A DNA stretch of 64,000 nucleotides from Luteibacter flocculans (lineage in GTDB: Bacteria; Pseudomonadota; Gammaproteobacteria; Xanthomonadales; Rhodanobacteraceae). The stretch is from positions 3,454,001 to 3,518,000 of the forward strand of contig NZ_CP063231.1 of NCBI RefSeq assembly GCF_023612255.1. Direction: 5' to 3'. Below the pieces are notes generated by a model. It made no database searches. It was not told the origin of the DNA and was given only the letters and a program-made list of their open reading frames with translations. The position numbers were made by a program, and so were the translations under genes. Numbering within the stretch: the first letter of the stretch is position 1; every line of letters begins with the position of its first letter. Of this stretch, positions 1 to 9,116 are shown one piece after another.

Positions 1-1
1 G

Positions 2-127
2 GCGGGACGCATCGACGATGCCACCCTGGTCGCCCGCGCGCGTGCCTCGTTCGAGGCGATGATCGCCCTCTGGCGCGGCAGCCGGCAGCACCCCGGCGCC
101 CGCGCGAAGGAAGGGGCCGCCGCATGA
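2..127 (+). CDS. 3' end of an upstream inositol-operon gene, probably iolC (partial)
   Basis: An open frame runs in from the window edge and ends at TGA 125-127, overlapping the ATG of iolD in an ATGA. About 41 C-terminal residues are visible, including the helical stretch RIDDATLVARARASFEAMIA. Position immediately before iolD and the four-base overlap place it in the same operon. The C-terminal helix with a 'DDATLV...F..MI..W' pattern resembles the end of 5-dehydro-2-deoxygluconokinase (IolC), the usual missing member of this operon. The visible part is too short to prove the family. Confidence 0.5.
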   Translation, partial: AGRIDDATLVARARASFEAMIALWRGSRQHPGARAKEGAAA

Positions 128-2007
128 GCGACACGATCCGCCTGACCTGCGCGCAGGCACTCGTCCGCTATCTGGCGGCGCTGCAGGCGCGCGATGCGGA
201 CGAGGAAACGTCCTACCCCCTGTTCGCCGGTGTGTTCGCCATCTTCGGCCATGGCAACGTCGCGGGGCTGGGCGAGGCGCTGTACGACATTCGCGACGAA
301 CTGCCCACGTACCGCGCGCACAACGAGCAGGCGATGGCACACGCGGCCATCGCCTATGCGAAGGCGAGCATGCGCCGCCGGATGATGGCCGTGACCACGT
401 CGATCGGCCCCGGCGCAACCAATCTCGTGACCGCCGCCGCGCTGGCGCACGTCAACCGGCTTCCCGTGCTGCTCCTGCCCGGCGACATCTTCGTCTCGCG
501 TGCGCCCGACCCCGTCCTGCAGCAGCTCGAAGACTTCACCGACGGCACGGTCTCCGTGAACGATTGTTTCCGCCCGGTCTCGCGCTATTTCGATCGCATC
601 GTCCGTCCGGAGCAATTGCTGAATGCACTGCCCCGCGCCATTCGCGCACTGACCGATCCCGCGCTGTGCGGCCCGGTGACCCTTGCGCTGCCGCAAGACG
701 TGCAGGCCGAGGCGTATGACTTCCCGCTCGCGTTCTTCGAGCCTCGCGAGATCGTCTTCCGCGCACCGCAGCCGACCGACGACGAACTGATCGAGGCGCT
801 GGACGCCATCGAGCAGGCCCAACGGCCGGTGATCGTTGCCGGTGGTGGCGCGCTGTACGCCAAGGCGACGCCCGCCCTGCTCGCGTTTGCCGACAAGCAC
901 GGCGTACCGGTATGCGAAACCCAGGCCGGCAAAGGTGTCATGCCGTGGAACCACCCCCTGCATCTTGGTCCGGCGGGTGTCAGCGGTTCCAGCGCGGCAA
1001 ACGCGATCCTGCGCGAAGCCGACCTTGTCATCGCCCTGGGCACGCGTCTACAGGATTTCACCACGGCGTCCAACACGCTGTTCCGCCACGTGCCGATCCT
1101 GTCGATCAACGTCAACGGCTTCGACGCGTTGAAGGGCAACGGGCTTGAGGTGATCGGCGACGCGGCCCAGGTGATCGACGACCTGAGTTTTGGACTGGAA
1201 GACTGGGCAGCACCGGTCGCCTGGACGGCACGTGCTCGCGAAGCGGCACGCGGCTGGGTGGATGTGGTATCGCGCATCACCGAACGTCGCACACCGCCCG
1301 AAGGTCGCCTGCCGTACGACGGCGAGGTCATCGGCGCGGTGCAACGCTCATCGCCGCAATCGGCCATGAGCGACGTCGTGGTTTGCGCGGCGGGCACGCT
1401 GCCTGCCGAACTGGAAAAGCTGTGGCGCACCGAAACCGCGGGTGGTTACCACATGGAGTATGGATACTCCTGCATGGGCTACGAGATCGCGGGCGGCCTG
1501 GGCGTGAAGATGGCCCTGCCCGAACGGGAAGTGATCGTGATGGTCGGCGACGGCAGCTACCTCATGATGAACTCCGAGATCGCCACGTCGGTGATGCTGG
1601 ACGCGAAACTCATCATCGTCCTGCTCGACAACCGCGGCTACGGCTGCATCAACCGCCTCCAGCAGAGCACCGGCAGCGCGCCGTTCAACAACATGTTCGA
1701 CGACTGCCTGCACGGGCGGCACGCCGCGCCCGCGATCGACTTCGCCGCACACGCGCGCAGCCTCGGCGCCATCGCCGAACACGTGGCGGATATCGCCGAA
1801 CTGGAAGCCGCGATGCAACGGGCGCGCGCCGCCGATCGCACCTATCTCATCTGCATCGACACCGATCACACGCGCACCACCGACGAGGGCGGCTCGTGGT
1901 GGGAAGTGGCCGTGCCGGAAGTGTCGACGCGCGACGCGGTGCGCCAGGCGCGCAACGCGTACGAAACCGCCATCGAAAGCCGCAAGGCGCGGAGCAACCC
2001 CGCATGA
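124..2007 (+). CDS. iolD: 3D-(3,5/4)-trihydroxycyclohexane-1,2-dione acylhydrolase (IolD)
   Basis: Thiamine-diphosphate enzyme of myo-inositol catabolism that hydrolytically opens the cyclohexane-dione ring to 5-deoxy-glucuronate. The 627 residues match the family length. The N-terminal PYR domain has the catalytic glutamate in YRAHNEQAMA (about residue 68). A central domain follows, and the C-terminal PP domain carries the ThDP/Mg motif GDGSYLMMNSE (from about 475) ending at NRGYG (about 503). The start overlaps the previous stop, and the stop overlaps the iolE start (ATGA), so translation is likely coupled. Cytoplasmic. Confidence 0.95.
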   Translation: MSDTIRLTCAQALVRYLAALQARDADEETSYPLFAGVFAIFGHGNVAGLGEALYDIRDELPTYRAHNEQAMAHAAIAYAKASMRRRMMAVTTSIGPGATNLVTAAALAHVNRLPVLLLPGDIFVSRAPDPVLQQLEDFTDGTVSVNDCFRPVSRYFDRIVRPEQLLNALPRAIRALTDPALCGPVTLALPQDVQAEAYDFPLAFFEPREIVFRAPQPTDDELIEALDAIEQAQRPVIVAGGGALYAKATPALLAFADKHGVPVCETQAGKGVMPWNHPLHLGPAGVSGSSAANAILREADLVIALGTRLQDFTTASNTLFRHVPILSINVNGFDALKGNGLEVIGDAAQVIDDLSFGLEDWAAPVAWTARAREAARGWVDVVSRITERRTPPEGRLPYDGEVIGAVQRSSPQSAMSDVVVCAAGTLPAELEKLWRTETAGGYHMEYGYSCMGYEIAGGLGVKMALPEREVIVMVGDGSYLMMNSEIATSVMLDAKLIIVLLDNRGYGCINRLQQSTGSAPFNNMFDDCLHGRHAAPAIDFAAHARSLGAIAEHVADIAELEAAMQRARAADRTYLICIDTDHTRTTDEGGSWWEVAVPEVSTRDAVRQARNAYETAIESRKARSNPA

Positions 2008-2912
2008 AGAACGACCCGATCCGCATCGGCATCAACCCGATCTCGTGGAGCAACGACGACTTACCGACCCTCGGCGGCGAGATCCCGCTGTCCACGGCGC
2101 TCGAGGAGGGCAAGGCCATCGGCTACGAAGGCTTCGAGCTCGGCAACAAGTTTCCGAAGGACCCGGCCGCATTGCGTTCACTGATGGCCGGTTACGGCCT
2201 TGACGTGGTGTCGGGCTGGTATTCCGGCCGACTCGGGGAGCGCAGCGCGGCTGAAGAAATCGTTGCGGTAGAGAAGCACCTGCACCTGCTCGCCGAGAAC
2301 GGCTGCAAGGTGATGGTCTATGGCGAAGTGGCGCACGCGATCCAGGGCGAGCCGATTCCGCTGTACAAGCGCCCGCGCATGCGCACGGACGACGAGTGGA
2401 AGCGCTATGGTGAACGGGTGACCGAGTTCGCGCGCTTCACGCTGTCGCGCGGCGTGCGCCTCGCCTATCACCACCATATGGGTGCGTACGTGGAATCGCC
2501 GGACGATGTGGACCATCTCATGGCGCATACCGGAGAAGACGTCGGGCTGCTGTTCGACAGCGGGCACACCTATTTCGGCGGCGGCGATCCGCTCACCGTG
2601 CTGGATCGGCATATCGCGCGCATCTGTCACGTGCATTGCAAAGACGTGCGCCCCGGCATCGTCCGTCTCGCACGCAACCGGCAATGGACCTTTCTCGAAT
2701 CGGTACTCAATGGCGCGTTTACGGTGCCGGGCGACGGTGTGATCGACTTCGCAGCGATCATCGCGCGCCTCAAAGCACATGGTTACCAGGGCTGGCTTGT
2801 GGTCGAAGCCGAACAGGACCCGGCCGTCGCGCCCAGTCAGCGCTTTGCGAAGAAGGGCTACGACACCCTGCGATCCCTGCTCGACCGCGATGCGGTAAGG
2901 GAGGTCGCATGA
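2004..2912 (+). CDS. iolE: 2-keto-myo-inositol dehydratase (IolE/MocC)
   Basis: Xylose-isomerase-like TIM-barrel enzyme that dehydrates scyllo-inosose to the dione used by IolD. The start is the ATG at 2004, giving 302 residues beginning MKNDPIRIGINPISWSNDD, the family's typical first strand. A much longer frame is open upstream but lies inside iolD. Metal-ligand type motifs include LAYHHHMGAYVES, LLFDSGHTYFGGGD and HVHCKDVRP (about residue 208). It overlaps iolD and iolB by four bases on each side, showing a single translationally coupled operon. Confidence 0.95.
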   Translation: MKNDPIRIGINPISWSNDDLPTLGGEIPLSTALEEGKAIGYEGFELGNKFPKDPAALRSLMAGYGLDVVSGWYSGRLGERSAAEEIVAVEKHLHLLAENGCKVMVYGEVAHAIQGEPIPLYKRPRMRTDDEWKRYGERVTEFARFTLSRGVRLAYHHHMGAYVESPDDVDHLMAHTGEDVGLLFDSGHTYFGGGDPLTVLDRHIARICHVHCKDVRPGIVRLARNRQWTFLESVLNGAFTVPGDGVIDFAAIIARLKAHGYQGWLVVEAEQDPAVAPSQRFAKKGYDTLRSLLDRDAVREVA

Positions 2913-3724
2913 CACTCCTGGTCAAGGCCGCGCCTAAGGGCGAGGCCATCGTCGAGGTCACACCACAAACGGCGCACTGGACTCACGTGGGTTTCGAGGC
3001 GCGACGGCTGGCGGCCGGGCAGCGGACGGAAATTCGCCTGCCCGCAGACCGCGAAGGCTGCCTTGTCGTGCTCACCGGAACGATCGATCTTCGCGTGGGC
3101 GATGAAGCCTGGCAGGGCCTCGGTGATCGTACGAGCGTCTTCGACGACGCATCGCCGCATGCGGTCTATGCACCGCCGTCGTCGGTGTTCGAGATAAGCG
3201 CCAGTACCGATACCGAGATCGCTCTTGCCTCCGCGCCTGCCACGGGGCTTCACGGCGTGCGGCTGATCCCGCCGTCGAGCATGAAGCGTTCCGTACGCGG
3301 CACAGGCGCCAACACCCGCTACGTCTGCGACATCCTCCCCGAGTCGGAACCGGCCGAGTCACTTTTGGTGGTCGAGGTGCTCACGCCGGCCGGGCATTCT
3401 TCGAGCTACCCGCCGCACAAGCACGATACCGACGCCCTGCCGGAAGAAAGCGTGCTGGAAGAGACCTATTACCACCGCATCGATCCACCGCAGGGCTTCG
3501 CGTTCCAGCGCGTCTACACCGACAGCCGCGACATCGACGAGTCGATGGCGGTGGGCGACCACGACGTGGTGATGGTGCCGCGCGGCTACCACCCGGTGGT
3601 GATGCCGCACGGCTATCGCGGCTACTACCTCAACGTCATGGCCGGACCGCGCCGCGAATGGCACTTCCGCAACGACCCCGCCCACGAATGGATGATCGCG
3701 CCTCCTGCGTCGCGATCGGAGTAA
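2909..3724 (+). CDS. iolB: 5-deoxy-glucuronate isomerase (IolB)
   Basis: Cupin-fold isomerase converting 5-deoxy-D-glucuronate to 5-dehydro-2-deoxy-D-gluconate, the step after IolD. The start at 2909 overlaps the iolE stop (ATGA) and gives 271 residues, the usual size. Family landmarks are [11 protein letters not shown] with the metal-binding histidines, [15 protein letters not shown], and the second cupin half with [14 protein letters not shown] and [10 protein letters not shown]. Only four bases separate its stop from the dehydrogenase gene that follows. Confidence 0.95.
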   Translation: MTLLVKAAPKGEAIVEVTPQTAHWTHVGFEARRLAAGQRTEIRLPADREGCLVVLTGTIDLRVGDEAWQGLGDRTSVFDDASPHAVYAPPSSVFEISASTDTEIALASAPATGLHGVRLIPPSSMKRSVRGTGANTRYVCDILPESEPAESLLVVEVLTPAGHSSSYPPHKHDTDALPEESVLEETYYHRIDPPQGFAFQRVYTDSRDIDESMAVGDHDVVMVPRGYHPVVMPHGYRGYYLNVMAGPRREWHFRNDPAHEWMIAPPASRSE

Positions 3725-3728
3725 CCCT

Positions 3729-5252
3729 ATGTCTGCCCAACCCTCGAACCAGAATCTTCCCCGCATCGGCCACTTCATCGCCGGCAAGCCTTACCTCGGC
3801 TCGCCTGCGGGTACCGCGCCCGTCTACGATCCGGCACGCGGCGTGCCCGCCGCCGAGGTCGATCTGGCCTCCCCCGCCGATGTCGATACCGCAGTGCGTG
3901 CCGCGCACGACGCGTTCTTCGCCTGGTCGCAAACGCCACCGCTCAAACGTGCGCGTGTGATGTTCCGCTTCAAGGAACTGATCGAGCGCGATATGGACCG
4001 TCTTGCTCGCATCATCGTCGCCGAGCACGGCAAGGTGCTTTCCGATGCGAAGGGCGAACTGGTCCGCGGATTGGAAGTGGTCGAGTACGCGTGCGGCATC
4101 CCCGAACTGCTCAAGGGCGAATACACCGAGCAGATCGCGAATGGTATCGACGCGTGGACGATGCGCCAGGCACTCGGCGTGTGCGCCGGCATCACACCGT
4201 TCAATTTCCCGGCCATGGTCCCGATGTGGATGTTCCCCATGGCGATTGCCTGCGGCAACACCTTCGTACTGAAACCGTCGGAACGCGATCCGACCCTGGC
4301 CGTGGAACTGGCGAAGCTGCTGAAGGAAGCCGGCCTGCCTGACGGCGTGTTCAATGTCGTGCATGGCGACAAGACGGCGGTAGACGCGCTACTCGATCAT
4401 GACCGCGTGCGCGCGGTGAGCTTCGTCGGCTCCACCCCGATCGCCGAATACATCTATGCACGCGGCTGCGCCAAGGGCAAGCGCGTCCAGGCCTTGGGCG
4501 GCGCGAAGAACCACATGATCGTGATGCCGGACGCCGATCTCGACAAGACCGCCGACGCCTTGATGGGCGCCGGTTACGGCGCCGCGGGTGAACGCTGCAT
4601 GGCGATCTCCGTCGCCGTCGCAGTAGGCGACGCGACCGCCGATGCGCTCGTCGCCAAACTCGCACCGCGAGTGAAGGCCTTGCGTATCGGTCATGGTCTC
4701 GATGCGGATGTGGAGATGGGCCCGGTGGTGACGGGCATCCATCGCGACCGCATTACCGGCTACATCGACGACGGCGTCGCCGCCGGTGCCGAACTGGTCG
4801 TGGATGGCCGTGGCCATCGCGTCGCTGGTTGCGAGCAAGGATTTTTCGTCGGCGGCACGCTGTTCGATCGCGTGACCCCTGCGATGCGCATCTACAAAGA
4901 GGAAATTTTCGGTCCCGTGCTGTGCATCGTGCGCGTTCCGGACTTTGCAAGTGCATTGAAGCTGGTCGATGAGCACGAATTCGGCAACGGCACGGCGATC
5001 TTTACGCGCGATGGCCAGGTAGCCCGCGAATTCGCGCACCGCGTTCAGGTGGGCATGATCGGGATCAACGTGCCCATTCCCGTTCCGATGGCCTTCCACA
5101 GCTTCGGGGGCTGGAAGAAGAGCCTGATGGGGGACCACCACGCCCACGGCCCGGAATCCGTGCGTTTCTACACGCGTCAGAAGGCCGTTACACAGCGTTG
5201 GCTGAACCACGACGAAAGCGCGGGTGCGGAATTTGCGATGCCCACCCATTAG
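3729..5252 (+). CDS. mmsA: CoA-acylating methylmalonate-semialdehyde dehydrogenase (MmsA/IolA)
   Basis: Aldehyde dehydrogenase of 507 residues that oxidises malonate semialdehyde or methylmalonate semialdehyde to acetyl-CoA or propionyl-CoA with NAD+ and CoA. It provides the last step of the inositol pathway. The catalytic cysteine is in [11 protein letters not shown] (about residue 290). The NAD-binding segment [12 protein letters not shown] and the C-terminal [19 protein letters not shown] are typical of the MmsA clade. Its place at the end of iolDEB argues for an IolA role, although MmsA of valine degradation has the same chemistry. Confidence 0.93.
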   Translation: MSAQPSNQNLPRIGHFIAGKPYLGSPAGTAPVYDPARGVPAAEVDLASPADVDTAVRAAHDAFFAWSQTPPLKRARVMFRFKELIERDMDRLARIIVAEHGKVLSDAKGELVRGLEVVEYACGIPELLKGEYTEQIANGIDAWTMRQALGVCAGITPFNFPAMVPMWMFPMAIACGNTFVLKPSERDPTLAVELAKLLKEAGLPDGVFNVVHGDKTAVDALLDHDRVRAVSFVGSTPIAEYIYARGCAKGKRVQALGGAKNHMIVMPDADLDKTADALMGAGYGAAGERCMAISVAVAVGDATADALVAKLAPRVKALRIGHGLDADVEMGPVVTGIHRDRITGYIDDGVAAGAELVVDGRGHRVAGCEQGFFVGGTLFDRVTPAMRIYKEEIFGPVLCIVRVPDFASALKLVDEHEFGNGTAIFTRDGQVAREFAHRVQVGMIGINVPIPVPMAFHSFGGWKKSLMGDHHAHGPESVRFYTRQKAVTQRWLNHDESAGAEFAMPTH

Positions 5253-5278
5253 TCAGACAAAAACACTATGATGCGCCG

Positions 5279-5320
5279 GTTGTGCGCAGCAATCGTGTTG
5301 TGCGTTGCAACTTAGATAAT
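5279..5320 (+). promoter_or_regulatory. candidate control region of the porin gene
   Basis: The 118-bp gap before the porin gene is AT-richer than its surroundings. It contains two direct copies of GTTGTGCG (5279-5286 and 5297-5304), the second running into the palindrome GTTGCAAC (5304-5311), then TAGATAAT (5313-5320), a plausible -10. No good -35 is seen at the right distance. I infer an operator or activator site, perhaps for inositol control, without proof. Confidence 0.3.
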
Positions 5321-5370
5321 CAAAAGCGAAGTACGAAAAAGCATAATTTTTCATTCAGGGAGAAGGGTCA

Positions 5371-6684
5371 ATGCGCAAACAATTCATCAAGCGTCCGCTT
5401 GCCGGTGCGATGCTCGCGTGCCTCGCTCTCGGCACCACCGTCGCCCACGCCGACGACGCCGCCGGAAGCAAGTACCTGTTCGGAGACTGGAACGGGGAGC
5501 GTACGCGGCTCGAAGACAAGGGCATCACGTTCGACTTCGGCTACGGCTTCGAAGCGGCGCACAACTATTCCGGTGGCGATCGCAATATCACGCGATACAC
5601 CGACCAGTGGAAATTCGGCAGCGCGTTCGATCTGGACAAGCTGTGGGGTTGGCACGGCGCCACGTTCAAGATGATCATCACCGACCGTAACGGTCGCAAC
5701 ATCGGTGCGGACGCCAACATCGGCAACAATCAGCTGATTCAGGAAGTCTACGGCCGCGGCCAGACCTGGCACCTCACGGTGTTCTCGCTGGAGCAGAAAT
5801 TCTTCGACGATCGCCTCACCTGGAAACTCGGCCGCCTGCCGGTCGGTGAGGACATCAACCAGTTCTCGTGCGACTTCCAGAACCTCACGTTCTGCGGCGC
5901 GCAGCCCGGCAACATCGTGGGCGACTACTGGGTCAACTGGCCGACCAGCCAGTGGGCTACCGTGGTCAAGTTCAACACCACGACGGACACCTTCGTGCAG
6001 ATCGCCGCGTACCAGGTCAATCCGAAGTATGTCGACGACTCCTATGCACGTCACAACGGCCTCAAGCCGAACTTCCCGGGTGGCACGACCGGCGCGCTGA
6101 TTCCGCTGGAATTCGGCTGGAAGCCGACGATCAACGGCCTTCCGGGTTCGTATCGCGCTGGCGTCTGGTACAACACCTCGAAGGGTGACGACCTGTACCT
6201 CAATCAGGATCACCAGCCGCTGGCCGTCGCCGGTGGCGAGCCGTTGCAGCACGACTCGCGCAAGGGCGCGTGGATCACCTTCCAGCAGCAGGTGACGGGC
6301 GATGCCGGTGGCAAGGGCGCCACGGTGTTCCTCAACATCACGTCTGCGGACCACGCGACCTCGGCGACCAACAACCAGATCGCCCTCGGCATGGAATACA
6401 AGGGCATCTTCGATCGCCCGAACGATTTCATCGGCGCGGCGCTCGGCGGTTCGCATGCAAACGGTTATGCCGCACGCAACCAGCGTCTGTTCAACGCGAC
6501 GCATCCGGGCCAGGAAGGCATCGTCAACGACGGTTACGAGAAGGTGGCCGAAGTGTTCTATAGCTGGTCGCCGATCCCCTCGATCGCGATCCGTCCGAAC
6601 CTGCAATACATCAAGGATCCGGGCGGCAGCAAGCAGAACGACGACGCGTTCATCCTCGGTCTGAAGACCAGCATCGCGTTCTAA
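5371..6684 (+). CDS. OprB-family carbohydrate porin
   Basis: Outer-membrane beta-barrel porin of 437 residues. The signal peptide of about 27 residues (MRKQFIKRPLAGAMLACLAL onward) ends near AHA-DD. The mature start YLFGDWNGERTRLEDKGITF is the hallmark of carbohydrate-selective OprB porins, and the protein ends in Phe as expected for barrel insertion. A clear ribosome site (GGGAGAAGG) precedes the ATG. It follows the inositol operon directly and ends in its own terminator, so it probably admits inositol or a related sugar. The substrate is inferred only from context. Confidence 0.88.
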   Translation: MRKQFIKRPLAGAMLACLALGTTVAHADDAAGSKYLFGDWNGERTRLEDKGITFDFGYGFEAAHNYSGGDRNITRYTDQWKFGSAFDLDKLWGWHGATFKMIITDRNGRNIGADANIGNNQLIQEVYGRGQTWHLTVFSLEQKFFDDRLTWKLGRLPVGEDINQFSCDFQNLTFCGAQPGNIVGDYWVNWPTSQWATVVKFNTTTDTFVQIAAYQVNPKYVDDSYARHNGLKPNFPGGTTGALIPLEFGWKPTINGLPGSYRAGVWYNTSKGDDLYLNQDHQPLAVAGGEPLQHDSRKGAWITFQQQVTGDAGGKGATVFLNITSADHATSATNNQIALGMEYKGIFDRPNDFIGAALGGSHANGYAARNQRLFNATHPGQEGIVNDGYEKVAEVFYSWSPIPSIAIRPNLQYIKDPGGSKQNDDAFILGLKTSIAF

Positions 6685-6708
6685 AGCCGTCGATCAAACG
6701 ACACCAAG

Positions 6709-6738
6709 AAGGCCTGGGTATCCCCCAGGCCTTTTTTT
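6709..6738 (+). terminator. rho-independent terminator of the porin/inositol unit
   Basis: GGCCTGGG-TATC-CCCCAGGCC stem followed by seven T residues, 25 bases after the porin stop. A strong intrinsic terminator in the plus direction. Confidence 0.93.
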
Positions 6739-6757
6739 GCGGAGAGTCAGATGCAGG

Positions 6758-6843
6758 GGTGGGAGCCACCCTGGTGGCGATAAGCCAACGAAGCGGTGTA
6801 GCAGCGAGGCAAGTATCCCATCGCCAGCAGGCTGGCTCCCACC
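6758..6843. repeat. REP-like inverted repeat pair
   Basis: Two 23-base arms (6758-6780 and 6821-6843) are inverted copies of each other at 21 of 23 positions. They begin GGTGGGAGCCA and are separated by 40 bases. The position just after a terminator, between genes, is typical of repetitive extragenic palindromes. Only one pair was noticed in this window. Confidence 0.65.
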
Positions 6844-6937
6844 AGCAAGCTTCACCACCAGGGCGCCCCCACGTGCGCCTTGTGCGCGAGCGTCTTTCGC
6901 GCCAGTCTTCGCGGTTTCCCCTTAGGGCATTGACAGC

Positions 6938-7657
6938 ATGATCGATCTTGTCGGCTTCGATGGCGACGACACGCTCTGGCGCAGCCAGGAGTTCTACGAC
7001 GCGGCCCAACGCGAATTCGAGGCGATCCTGGGCCGCTACGTGGATCTGGAAGGCCACGGTCTGCACGACGCCCTGCTCGCCACGGAGAAGAACAACATCG
7101 CCTTGTTCGGCTACGGCGCGAAAGGCATGGCCTTGTCGATGATCGAATCGGCCATCGAACTCACGGACGGCCGGATCGAGGCGAAGGACATTCACCGCAT
7201 CGTGCGGCTCGGCAAGGACGTGCTGGCCCATCCCGTGGACCTGCTGCCCGGCATCCGCGAGGCCGTGACAGCCGTGGCGTCCCGGCATCGTGTGGTGCTG
7301 ATCACCAAGGGCGATCTGTTCCATCAGGAATACAAGGTCGCCCGCAGCGGCCTGGCCGACATCTTCCATCGCATCGAGATCGTCTCCGAGAAGGATACGG
7401 CCGCCTACACGAGGCTGTTCGCCGAGCTGGCCGTGACGCCGGACCGTTTCGCAATGGTGGGCAATTCGCTCAAGTCCGACATCGCACCGGTGGTCGCGCT
7501 GGGCGGATCGGGCGTGTACATGCCCTACCACAGCACCTGGGCACATGAATTGGTGGCGGACTTCGCCATGGGCGAACGCGTGATCGAGGTGGCGGGCGCA
7601 GCGGAAATCCCCGAGGCCGTGGCACGCCTGCACGACCAGCGCCCGCAGAGCGCCTGA
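6938..7657 (+). CDS. HAD-superfamily hydrolase (probable phosphatase)
   Basis: Haloacid-dehalogenase fold hydrolase of 239 residues. Motif I is FDGDDTLW, with nucleophile Asp8 and acid/base Asp10. Motif II is VVLITKGD, and motif IV with the Mg ligands is MVGNSLKSDIAPVVALG. An alpha-helical C1 cap lies between motifs I and II. The substrate cannot be read from the sequence; relatives are small-molecule phosphatases such as 5'-nucleotidases or phosphoglycolate phosphatases. It is a separate transcription unit between the repeat and the membrane-protein gene. Confidence 0.88.
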   Translation: MIDLVGFDGDDTLWRSQEFYDAAQREFEAILGRYVDLEGHGLHDALLATEKNNIALFGYGAKGMALSMIESAIELTDGRIEAKDIHRIVRLGKDVLAHPVDLLPGIREAVTAVASRHRVVLITKGDLFHQEYKVARSGLADIFHRIEIVSEKDTAAYTRLFAELAVTPDRFAMVGNSLKSDIAPVVALGGSGVYMPYHSTWAHELVADFAMGERVIEVAGAAEIPEAVARLHDQRPQSA

Positions 7658-7699
7658 GCCGAAGGGTCGACGGCTGCACGCTTTTTTCGCGCAGCTGCC

Positions 7700-8683
7700 G
7701 TGAAGCTGACCCCGCAGACGAAGCGGAGCGATGGCGTGCATGCGACGGTGAAACAGGTGTGGCGGGTGATCCGGACGACCGCCAGAGGCTTCAGCGACGA
7801 TGAGCTGATGACCCGGGCGGCGGCGCTCGCCTTCTATTCCGCGCTGTCCTTTGCGCCGCTGCTGGTGTTGCTGCTCTGGGTGGTCGCTTCGCTGCGGCCG
7901 GAATGGCAGGCGCAACTGGTGGATGGCCTGACCGGTCTGGTCGGGCCGCGGGCGTCGGAAGGTGTGCGGCTGGTCATCGAGAACGCCAAACAGCGGCCCA
8001 GCGTGGGCAGCATGGCGGGCATCATTGGCCTGGGCGTGACGCTGGTGGGCGCTTCGGCCGTGTTCACCCAGCTCCAGGGCGCCTTGAACCGCGTATGGAG
8101 CCTGCAACCGCGCCCCAAGTCCACGAAGGGGGCGGTGCTGGACTGGCTCCGCGCCCGCCTGCATGCGCTGGGCCTGCTGCTGTCGCTGGCGTTCCTGCTG
8201 GTGATCTCGTTCTCCGCCAGTGCGCTGATTGCCGTGTTCGTCCGCGGCGGCACCACGGGCTGGCAATTGCTGGAGATCCTGATCTCGCTGGTGGTGTTCG
8301 TGCTGGTCTTCGGCGCGATCTACAAGGTCTTGCCCGACGCGATCATTGAATGGCGCGATGCCATGGTGGGCGCCACCCTGACCGCCCTGCTCTTCGCCGT
8401 GGGCAAGTTCGCCATCGCCATCTATCTGGACCGCAGCAATGTGGGCGGCCCGTACGGCCCGGCCGGTGGCGTGGTGGTGCTGCTGGTCTGGGTCTATTAC
8501 TCAGCGCTGATCCTGCTTCTGGGGGCCGAGCTGACCGAGGCCGTGGCGGAGGCGCGCGGTACGCCAATTAAACCGCGGCCATACGCGATGTCGACGCGAC
8601 CGGCCCCAGAGCCCCGGATTGACCCCTCCGTCACGAGGTCGGCGGTATCCCTTGAGGCCACTGATAAGGAGGACCTGCCATGA
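7700..8683 (+). CDS. YihY/BrkB family inner-membrane protein
   Basis: Integral membrane protein of 327 residues read from GTG 7700. The family start is visible in DDELMTRAAALAFYSALSFAPLLVLLLW. Glycine-rich helices such as SMAGIIGLGVTLVGASAVF and the C-terminal YGPAGGVVVLLVWVYYSALILLLGAELTEA are diagnostic of the UPF0761/BrkB family with about six membrane spans. The cytoplasmic tail is charged. The molecular function of the family is unsettled (once mis-annotated as RNase BN). Its stop overlaps the start of the next gene. Confidence 0.9.
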   Translation: MKLTPQTKRSDGVHATVKQVWRVIRTTARGFSDDELMTRAAALAFYSALSFAPLLVLLLWVVASLRPEWQAQLVDGLTGLVGPRASEGVRLVIENAKQRPSVGSMAGIIGLGVTLVGASAVFTQLQGALNRVWSLQPRPKSTKGAVLDWLRARLHALGLLLSLAFLLVISFSASALIAVFVRGGTTGWQLLEILISLVVFVLVFGAIYKVLPDAIIEWRDAMVGATLTALLFAVGKFAIAIYLDRSNVGGPYGPAGGVVVLLVWVYYSALILLLGAELTEAVAEARGTPIKPRPYAMSTRPAPEPRIDPSVTRSAVSLEATDKEDLP

Positions 8684-9027
8684 AGAGCACACTGCTCGCC
8701 ACCGCCGCCATCGCTCTTGCCAGCGCGGCAGCCTTTTCCACGCCGCCGGCCGAGGCCCAGTCCCGTCGCAGCCAGCATCAGGTCTGCGAGAACGTGCGCG
8801 TGAAGCAGATCAATTCGAAGGACGACAACCGCCTGATCGGCACCGGCGTGGGCGCCGTCGCGGGCGGCCTGCTCGGCAATCAGGTCGGTGGCGGCAAGGG
8901 CAAGACCCTCGCTACGGTCGCGGGTGCGGTCGGCGGCGGCTACGCCGGCAACCAGATCCAGAAGAACCACCAGGACAAGAACGCCAGCTATACGACCGAG
9001 CGCCGCTGCCACTGGGTGAACGACTGA
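8680..9027 (+). CDS. glycine-zipper 2TM domain lipoprotein-like/periplasmic protein
   Basis: Small exported protein of 115 residues. A signal peptide (about 1-26, ending AEA-QS) is followed by a glycine zipper made of GTGVGAVAGGLLGNQVGGG and TVAGAVGGGYAGNQIQ, the pattern of the Rick_17kDa/2TM_2 family. There is no lipobox cysteine at the signal end, so it is probably periplasmic or outer-membrane associated rather than a lipoprotein. A GGAGG site lies just upstream and the start overlaps the preceding stop (ATGA). Its role is unknown; relatives are envelope-stress or structural proteins. Confidence 0.85.
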   Translation: MKSTLLATAAIALASAAAFSTPPAEAQSRRSQHQVCENVRVKQINSKDDNRLIGTGVGAVAGGLLGNQVGGGKGKTLATVAGAVGGGYAGNQIQKNHQDKNASYTTERRCHWVND

Positions 9028-9074
9028 CGCGAACCTCGCGTAAGGGAAACGCGCCCCGAACGGTCTGATGGGAA

Positions 9075-9096
9075 GGCCCCGGATCATCCCGGGGCC
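9075..9096 (+). terminator. GC hairpin after the glycine-zipper gene
   Basis: GGCCCCGG-ATCA-TCCCGGGGCC-type hairpin 47 bases after the stop. It lacks a run of T, so it may be a weak terminator or an RNA-stabilising structure ahead of msrB. Confidence 0.4.
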
Positions 9097-9116
9097 TCCC
9101 TGCTTCCGGAGGCCAC

